From positions 1 to 9,388 of the forward strand of contig JBMNSQ010000065.1 of NCBI GenBank assembly GCA_050945275.1: a DNA stretch of 9,388 bases, written 5' to 3'. A program made the translations under genes and the position numbers. Each line of letters starts with the position of its first letter. The first letter of the stretch is position 1. Source of the DNA: JAAYWY01 sp050945275. GTDB lineage: Bacteria > Bacillota > DTU030 > DUMP01. This document shows positions 5,872-9,388 of the stretch, in pieces. The notes beneath the pieces are model-generated. The model worked only from the letters and a program-made list of their open reading frames with translations. It made no database searches and had not been told where the DNA came from.

Positions 5872-6780
5872 CTAAGAAACTTTTGCGGCTACCCCATTTC
5901 GAAGCACACCGAGGCCCTTGATTTCAACCTCCACTATGTCGCCAGGGGTAAGGTAAACTGGGGGTCTTTGGGCAAAGCCCACCCCAGCCGGTGTTCCAGT
6001 AGCAATTATATCACCTGGATCTAGTGTCATAAGTCGGGACAAAAAAGAAACCAGGTGGGGCACACCAAATATTAGGTTACTCGTATTTGAAGACTGCATA
6101 ATCCTCCCATTGAGCCGAAGTCTAATATCGAGATTGCCTGGGTCTGGAATTTCATCGGTAGTTACAAGCCACGGTCCCATAGGAGCAAACGTATCCAGAC
6201 ACTTTCCTTTCATCCACTGCCCATCACGCATCTGCAGATCACGAGCACTAACATCATTAAAGTTGGTATAACCAGCTACATAATCCAAAGCGTCCTTTTC
6301 CGTGACATTAGAGGCACGCCGGCCAATTACCACCGCTAACTCGGCTTCGTAATCCACCTTAGTGGTCAACTCTGTTGGCAACAAAATATTCTCCTCTGGT
6401 CCGATAATGGAATTAGCATACTTGCCAAAGATAACCGGTTCCTGAGGAAGAGGTAAATTGCTTTCTTTGGCATGGTCTTGGTAATTTAGGCCAATACATA
6501 CGATCTTGTTTGGATTTAAGATTGGTGCTTTAAGGGCGACCTCGTCTAAAGGCAGGGCCACGTCCTTCAGCCAAGCCGGACTGGCTGCCGCTTTTGCCTC
6601 TAGTTGCCGAGCAGTCTCTAAACCAAATTCCGACGCCAATAACGACTTCATATCGCAACTCGGCGGCAGACGATCTTCGTTACCAATAGCACCCGCACTG
6701 GCCACAAAGTCTATCACATGATCGTTTATAACAACGCCAGTGCGAACCTCATTTTTATGCTTATAGGTTACTAGTCTCAT
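5872..6780 (-). CDS. Fumarylacetoacetate hydrolase (FAH) family enzyme
   Basis: A 302-residue protein: a variable N-terminal domain of about 75 residues followed by the FAH catalytic domain. The metal triad is E145 and E147 (DYEAELAVVIG) and D176 (NFNDVSARD). Other landmarks are GLNYQDHAKE (97-106, the lid His103/Glu106), KGKCLDTFAPMGPW (191-204) and ATGTPAGVG (260-268). The family hydrolyses or isomerises beta-diketo and acylpyruvate compounds; members include 2-hydroxyhepta-2,4-diene-1,7-dioate isomerase, acylpyruvases, oxaloacetate tautomerase/decarboxylase and ureidoglycolate lyase-like proteins, and sequence alone does not choose among them. The start has a clear AAAGGAGAG site just upstream (+ strand complement about 6788-6796). 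It is the first gene of the FAH-AOR-amidohydrolase cluster. An aromatic or keto-acid degradation role is inferred from the AOR neighbour. Confidence 0.9.
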   Translation of the reverse strand: MRLVTYKHKNEVRTGVVINDHVIDFVASAGAIGNEDRLPPSCDMKSLLASEFGLETARQLEAKAAASPAWLKDVALPLDEVALKAPILNPNKIVCIGLNYQDHAKESNLPLPQEPVIFGKYANSIIGPEENILLPTELTTKVDYEAELAVVIGRRASNVTEKDALDYVAGYTNFNDVSARDLQMRDGQWMKGKCLDTFAPMGPWLVTTDEIPDPGNLDIRLRLNGRIMQSSNTSNLIFGVPHLVSFLSRLMTLDPGDIIATGTPAGVGFAQRPPVYLTPGDIVEVEIKGLGVLRNGVAAKVS

Positions 6781-7066
6781 ACCCGCTCTCCTTTCAATAC
6801 CATTTCCTTTTCCGTCTTCCGTCTGTACTGTAGGCTTTAGGTTTCATATTCCATACAACAATATTATTTCCCTGCCAATTAGAACAAGTGTATAAAAACA
6901 AACCACCCTAAGATCCCCGACCCGGAACATAAAAGATATGGGATACACAGAAATAAAGACGGCAAACCGCCACCCAAGTTAAAGCTAGGTGGCGGTTTGA
7001 GCAGTTTGGGCATGTTAGTTCTACTTAATCGATTTTCGTAATTAAGAGGCGTGAAATAAATGAGTA
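6781..7066 (-). promoter_or_regulatory. Intergenic region upstream of the FAH operon, weak promoter candidate
   Basis: This gap has no gene. Its right part holds the flavoprotein terminator; the left 180 bases must contain the promoter of the three-gene operon. The best minus-strand candidate is TTGGCA (complement of 6873-6878), 17 bases from TATGGA (complement of 6850-6855), which has five of six and three of six consensus bases. A repeated GACGGAA lies shortly before the FAH ribosome site. No riboswitch, T-box or GG-GC sigma-54 signature was recognised. Confidence 0.3.
6953..6999 (-). terminator. Rho-independent terminator of the flavoprotein gene
   Basis: CAAACCGCCACC (6963-6974) and GGTGGCGGTTTG (6988-6999) form a perfect 12-pair stem with a 13-base loop. 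On the minus strand it is followed by CCGTCTTTATTT; on the plus strand no T-tract follows. It lies 68 bases after the flavoprotein stop and insulates the FAH operon from it. Confidence 0.85.
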
Positions 7067-8119
7067 TTACTTTTGAGCGACATATTTGACTGCAATTTCA
7101 CCACAGAGATAACCGGAAGTATAAGCCCAACCCTGTGCAGCAGCGCCGAAAGTAACATAAGGTTTCTTCTCAGTAAACAATACACCCATGGAATCAGTTC
7201 CTACAGCGTATAGGTTGGGAATAGGGGTCTTACCATCTGCTTTAATCAAGTTAAAGTTGGCATCAATGTCAAGGCCACCACTCGTGCTATAGCAATAAGA
7301 AGCACCAACAATAGCATAATAAGGACCTTCTTTTATTTCTTCTAAGAACTCAGCTGGTTTTTCAAAGTCAAGATCTTTGTCCGTATCGCAGTAGCCGTTA
7401 TAGGTAGCAACAGTCTCTTCCAACATTGCTGGGTCCATCCCCATTAGCTCTGCCAGTTCTGACAGGGTGTCGGCTTTATAAATAAAGTCTGCATCTACAC
7501 CTGCCTGGAGCACTTCTTCTATCTCCGATAGCGGCGTATCAAGGGGAATTGCCGATCCGTGACCTAAGAATCCTGTAGCTATTCCACCAGCCATGGCACT
7601 GAAGCCTTCGTTTTTAATGCGCTGTACCTGATTATCAGACCAAATAGTAAAATAGTTGGGGCCTGCTACCCAGGGATCAAAGTGGCCAAGGCCAGTCTCT
7701 GCAGTAAAGCGTTTTCCGTTGCTATCCACGGCTAACGCCTTAGGGTTAATAACCATATTTAAGGGGATGTCACCGGGGGACCAAGCAGCAGGTCTTCCGT
7801 ACCACTGGTTCACTTCACCTGGAATTTCGCGTTTTTCAAACTGGGTAAGGAACCCAGAAGTCCCAGCCATGTGAACAATAGGAGGTATGCCGATATTATA
7901 CGTACCGATACCTTTATCTATGGCTGCCTCAATCATTTTACCGTCGTTTTGTTGCATGCCAAAGACTTTCCTTTCGCCTTTAAGAGGGTAATACTCATTG
8001 CTCAAGTATTTGGTCATCATTTCACCGCTACCAGCAAAACCACCGGTGGCCAAAATTACTGCATCAGCGTAGATTTCATATTCAGTACCATCATAGCCCC
8101 GAGCCTTGACTCCTTGCAC
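7067..8119 (-). CDS. C-terminal fragment of split FAD flavoprotein (fumarate reductase family)
   Basis: The rest of the FAD-binding and substrate domains, in a different frame from the N-terminal half. The fragment is open from a GTG at 8119 with no ribosome site, but homologous coding continues upstream to the (GATCA)3 repeat: reading with one repeat unit less gives LIYDTGTDTVQGVKARG. Landmarks: ADAVILATGGFAG (18-30), NPKALAVDSNGKRF (125-138) and IPNLYAVGTDSMG (300-312), all typical of FAD_binding_2 proteins. Residues that make Shewanella-type enzymes fumarate reductases are not evident: the HHTMGG His is replaced by CYSTSGG (276-282), NRLGGN by EKKPYVTFG (317-325), and the acid-catalyst Arg position after GKRF reads ETGLGH. 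The family is clear, but the substrate is probably not fumarate. A terminator follows at 6999-6963. Confidence 0.8.
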   Translation of the reverse strand: MQGVKARGYDGTEYEIYADAVILATGGFAGSGEMMTKYLSNEYYPLKGERKVFGMQQNDGKMIEAAIDKGIGTYNIGIPPIVHMAGTSGFLTQFEKREIPGEVNQWYGRPAAWSPGDIPLNMVINPKALAVDSNGKRFTAETGLGHFDPWVAGPNYFTIWSDNQVQRIKNEGFSAMAGGIATGFLGHGSAIPLDTPLSEIEEVLQAGVDADFIYKADTLSELAELMGMDPAMLEETVATYNGYCDTDKDLDFEKPAEFLEEIKEGPYYAIVGASYCYSTSGGLDIDANFNLIKADGKTPIPNLYAVGTDSMGVLFTEKKPYVTFGAAAQGWAYTSGYLCGEIAVKYVAQK

Positions 8120-8140
8120 AGTATCAGTTCCAGTGTCATA

Positions 8141-8155
8141 GATCAGATCAGATCA
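8141..8155 (-). repeat. Triplicated pentanucleotide (GATCA)3 at the flavoprotein frameshift
   Basis: Three exact tandem copies of GATCA on the plus strand (TGATC on the coding strand) lie where the flavoprotein reading frame breaks. With three copies the minus frame reads AYDLI then TGA. With two copies it continues YDLIYDTGTDTVQG into the C-terminal half. One extra unit of five bases is therefore the whole difference. Each unit contains a GATC site. Slipped-strand gain or loss is plausible, as in phase-variable genes; a recent mutation or an assembly error is equally compatible. Confidence 0.9.
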
Positions 8156-8961
8156 TAGGCCTCAGTCTCTAGCATATACTTCCCGCCTAAAGCAGTGTAT
8201 TTTTCATACAGTCCGTCATAGTACTTGCCAATTACATCTTTGTTTGCACCAGTATCCGTGGGCATATAACTATACCAGCACTCGTAAATATCACTGGGAG
8301 TAAAGCCGGTACGAGGCGTGGAAAACTTAAAGCCATGATCATAAACAAGCCAATCCAAGGCAGCACCCGAATTATCCAGAAACTTGTCCACTATATCCAT
8401 CTTGGCGTCGCCTTCGGTATATTCCAGCCATGCCTGACGCATAGCCGACTTATCCATGTAATTCTTACCATTATTGTGTTCTTCCTGAAAGCGAGAAGGA
8501 TTAACCGCCATTAAACCTGTGGTTAAGGAAGAAGTCCCGCCATATTTGCCTGCCTTATCAATAGCCAGTACATTTACATTATCGGGATCGAGCTCATGCA
8601 TGATCTCGACTGCACGCATAGCAGCAGCAGAACCAGAACCACCCATACCTACTACTAATACGCCGGTGTTAACCGTTTCAGTTGCACCTGTTTTTTTCTC
8701 TGGAACGGTCTGAAAAGCACTTATGGCCTTTGCACCCGAACCTGCCGCCTCCAAAGCCTTAGTCAAGGCCTCTATCACAGCATGCCTTACAGCACCACTG
8801 GTAGCGGTAGCACCAGTAATTGCATCTACATATACCGATTGATGTTCTACTATGCGTGGGACCATTTTGTCAATAACCGACTGTAGAATAGGTGGAGTTT
8901 CTCCGTTATCCTTGGACACATCAATATCTACGATGGAACTTTCATCAACGGTAACACTCAC
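8143..8961 (-). CDS. N-terminal fragment of split flavoprotein: FMN_bind plus FAD-binding domain
   Basis: 272 residues ending prematurely at the (GATCA)3 repeat. It has an FMN_bind domain with the ApbE flavinylation motif DAITGATATS (46-55; T52 is the predicted covalent FMN site), a linker, then a dinucleotide fold with GMGGSG (105-110) and KYGGTSSLTTG (139-149) for FAD. It belongs to the flavocytochrome c/urocanate-fumarate reductase-like family, which uses covalent FMN to pass electrons to FAD. The frame starts at GTG 8961 in the middle of the usual FMN_bind first strands. In-frame stops lie directly upstream, AAGGAG (8982-8977) is 15 bases away, and no signal peptide can be read from any frame upstream. 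The N-terminus therefore looks truncated, or the protein is a cytoplasmic short form. It pairs with 7067-8119 as one ancestral gene of about 620 residues. Confidence 0.8.
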   Translation of the reverse strand: MSVTVDESSIVDIDVSKDNGETPPILQSVIDKMVPRIVEHQSVYVDAITGATATSGAVRHAVIEALTKALEAAGSGAKAISAFQTVPEKKTGATETVNTGVLVVGMGGSGSAAAMRAVEIMHELDPDNVNVLAIDKAGKYGGTSSLTTGLMAVNPSRFQEEHNNGKNYMDKSAMRQAWLEYTEGDAKMDIVDKFLDNSGAALDWLVYDHGFKFSTPRTGFTPSDIYECWYSYMPTDTGANKDVIGKYYDGLYEKYTALGGKYMLETEAYDLI

Positions 8962-9129
8962 CTGTCAACTAGCTCACTCCTTGTATGAATCTTGGGTTAT
9001 AGATATTATTTTACCCTTTTGTTACTAGGCCATTTCTAAGTATGCCCAACCCTTTTACCATAAAAAAGAACTTTTCCTTACTTACGAAATGTATGGGTAG
9101 GTTGGACCCAAACTAGATCAATTTCACCC
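8962..9129 (-). other. Intergenic region upstream of the flavoprotein gene
   Basis: No gene is seen. It should contain the minus-strand promoter of the flavoprotein gene, but no confident -35/-10 pair was found; AT-rich TAAAATAATAT (complement of about 9002-9014) is the likeliest -10 neighbourhood. AAGGAG (complement of 8977-8982) is the only ribosome site. Confidence 0.35.
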
Positions 9130-9169
9130 AAAAAGAACCTTTGCCATCGAGGTTTGATGGCAAAGGTTC
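9130..9169 (-). terminator. Rho-independent terminator of the peroxiredoxin gene
   Basis: GAACCTTTGCCATC (9135-9148) and GATGGCAAAGGTTC (9156-9169) make a perfect 14-pair stem with a seven-base loop. On the minus strand it is followed immediately by TTTTT (complement of 9130-9134). It lies 28 bases after the peroxiredoxin stop. The plus strand also has a short TTTT (9173-9176), but no plus-strand gene needs it. Confidence 0.9.
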
Positions 9170-9197
9170 CCATTTTATACGCTAGTCCAAGTGATAA

Positions 9198-9388
9198 TTA
9201 GTCGTCAAAGGCCTCGCTTACTTTCCATACTTTCCATACATTACCCACCAGATCCGGGCCAGGTTTTAGCGTCTGTTTGCCAGGTTTCCAACCAGCCGGA
9301 GTAACCTCTGTTCCCTTGGAATTCCTAACTAGCTCAAAGGCCTTCACCTGTCTTATAGTCTCGCTTACGTTTCTGCCTACTGGCGGCG
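9198..9388 (-). CDS. ahpC: AhpC-type peroxiredoxin, C-terminal end (partial)
   Basis: Only the last 62 codons lie in the window; the gene continues beyond base 9388. The translation, PPVGRNVSETIRQVKAFELV and onward, has the C-terminal pattern of AhpC/Prx1 peroxiredoxins: G-R-N-V-x-E then a helix, then EVTPAGWKPGKQTLKPG and PDLVGNVW. E. coli AhpC has EVCPAKW with the resolving Cys at the third position. Here that Cys is Thr, and no other Cys occurs in the visible tail. The enzyme, which reduces peroxides through an N-terminal peroxidatic Cys not visible here, would thus lack the usual C-terminal resolving Cys. The end VWKVWKV is encoded by a nine-base tandem duplication (9221-9238). A strong terminator follows. 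Confidence 0.85.
   Translation of the reverse strand, partial: PPVGRNVSETIRQVKAFELVRNSKGTEVTPAGWKPGKQTLKPGPDLVGNVWKVWKVSEAFDD

Noticed and set aside
7871..8158. Plus-strand frame across the flavoprotein frameshift
   Set aside because: It is antisense to family-like coding on the minus strand, and its peptide has no recognisable pattern.
1..9388. CRISPR array, tRNA or rRNA genes
   Set aside because: No regularly spaced repeat-spacer pattern, tRNA cloverleaf or rRNA-like conserved block was noticed on either strand.

Overview
The window looks like chromosomal DNA from an anaerobic, low-to-mid GC Firmicute (Clostridia or Negativicutes type). The reasons are a canonical T-box riboswitch behind a consensus sigma-A promoter, strong AGGAGG-type ribosome binding sites, a tungsten aldehyde:ferredoxin oxidoreductase, an FMN_bind/FAD flavoprotein and an AhpC-type peroxiredoxin. 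Species cannot be named from the sequence.

Layout. Bases 1-60 carry three GGTGACA repeats that resemble the end of an insertion sequence. Bases 77-105 are a near-perfect sigma-A promoter. Bases 112-410 are a complete T-box leader: Stem I with a UAC (Tyr) specifier, Stem II region, Stem III, antiterminator with a UGGU bulge, and a terminator. Between the terminator and the structural gene lies a possible Tyr-rich leader peptide (431-547). A plus-strand tyrosine phenol-lyase-like PLP enzyme follows (505-1953), then a 275-base gap, then a hicBA toxin-antitoxin pair (2229-2686). Everything after that is on the minus strand. Reading right to left: the C-terminal end of a peroxiredoxin (9388-9198) with its terminator; an FMN_bind/FAD flavoprotein (8961-7067) split by a frameshift at a triplicated 5-base repeat and closed by a strong terminator; and an apparent three-gene operon of FAH-family enzyme (6780-5872), AOR-family tungsten oxidoreductase (5832-4000) and M20D amidohydrolase (3894-2728).

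How it may work together. The operon combines an enzyme for acylpyruvate/diketo-type acids, a ferredoxin-linked aldehyde oxidase and an N-acyl/amide hydrolase. That would suit anaerobic breakdown of an organic or aromatic acid or a conjugated amino acid, but the substrate is not readable from sequence. The tyrosine lyase is controlled separately by uncharged tRNA-Tyr. This is paradoxical for a degradative enzyme, and it is the most interesting regulatory feature here, together with the UAU-UAU-UAU leader ORF. The (GATCA)3 frameshift in the flavoprotein is the second notable feature: it could be a phase-variable switch, a recent pseudogene or a sequence error.
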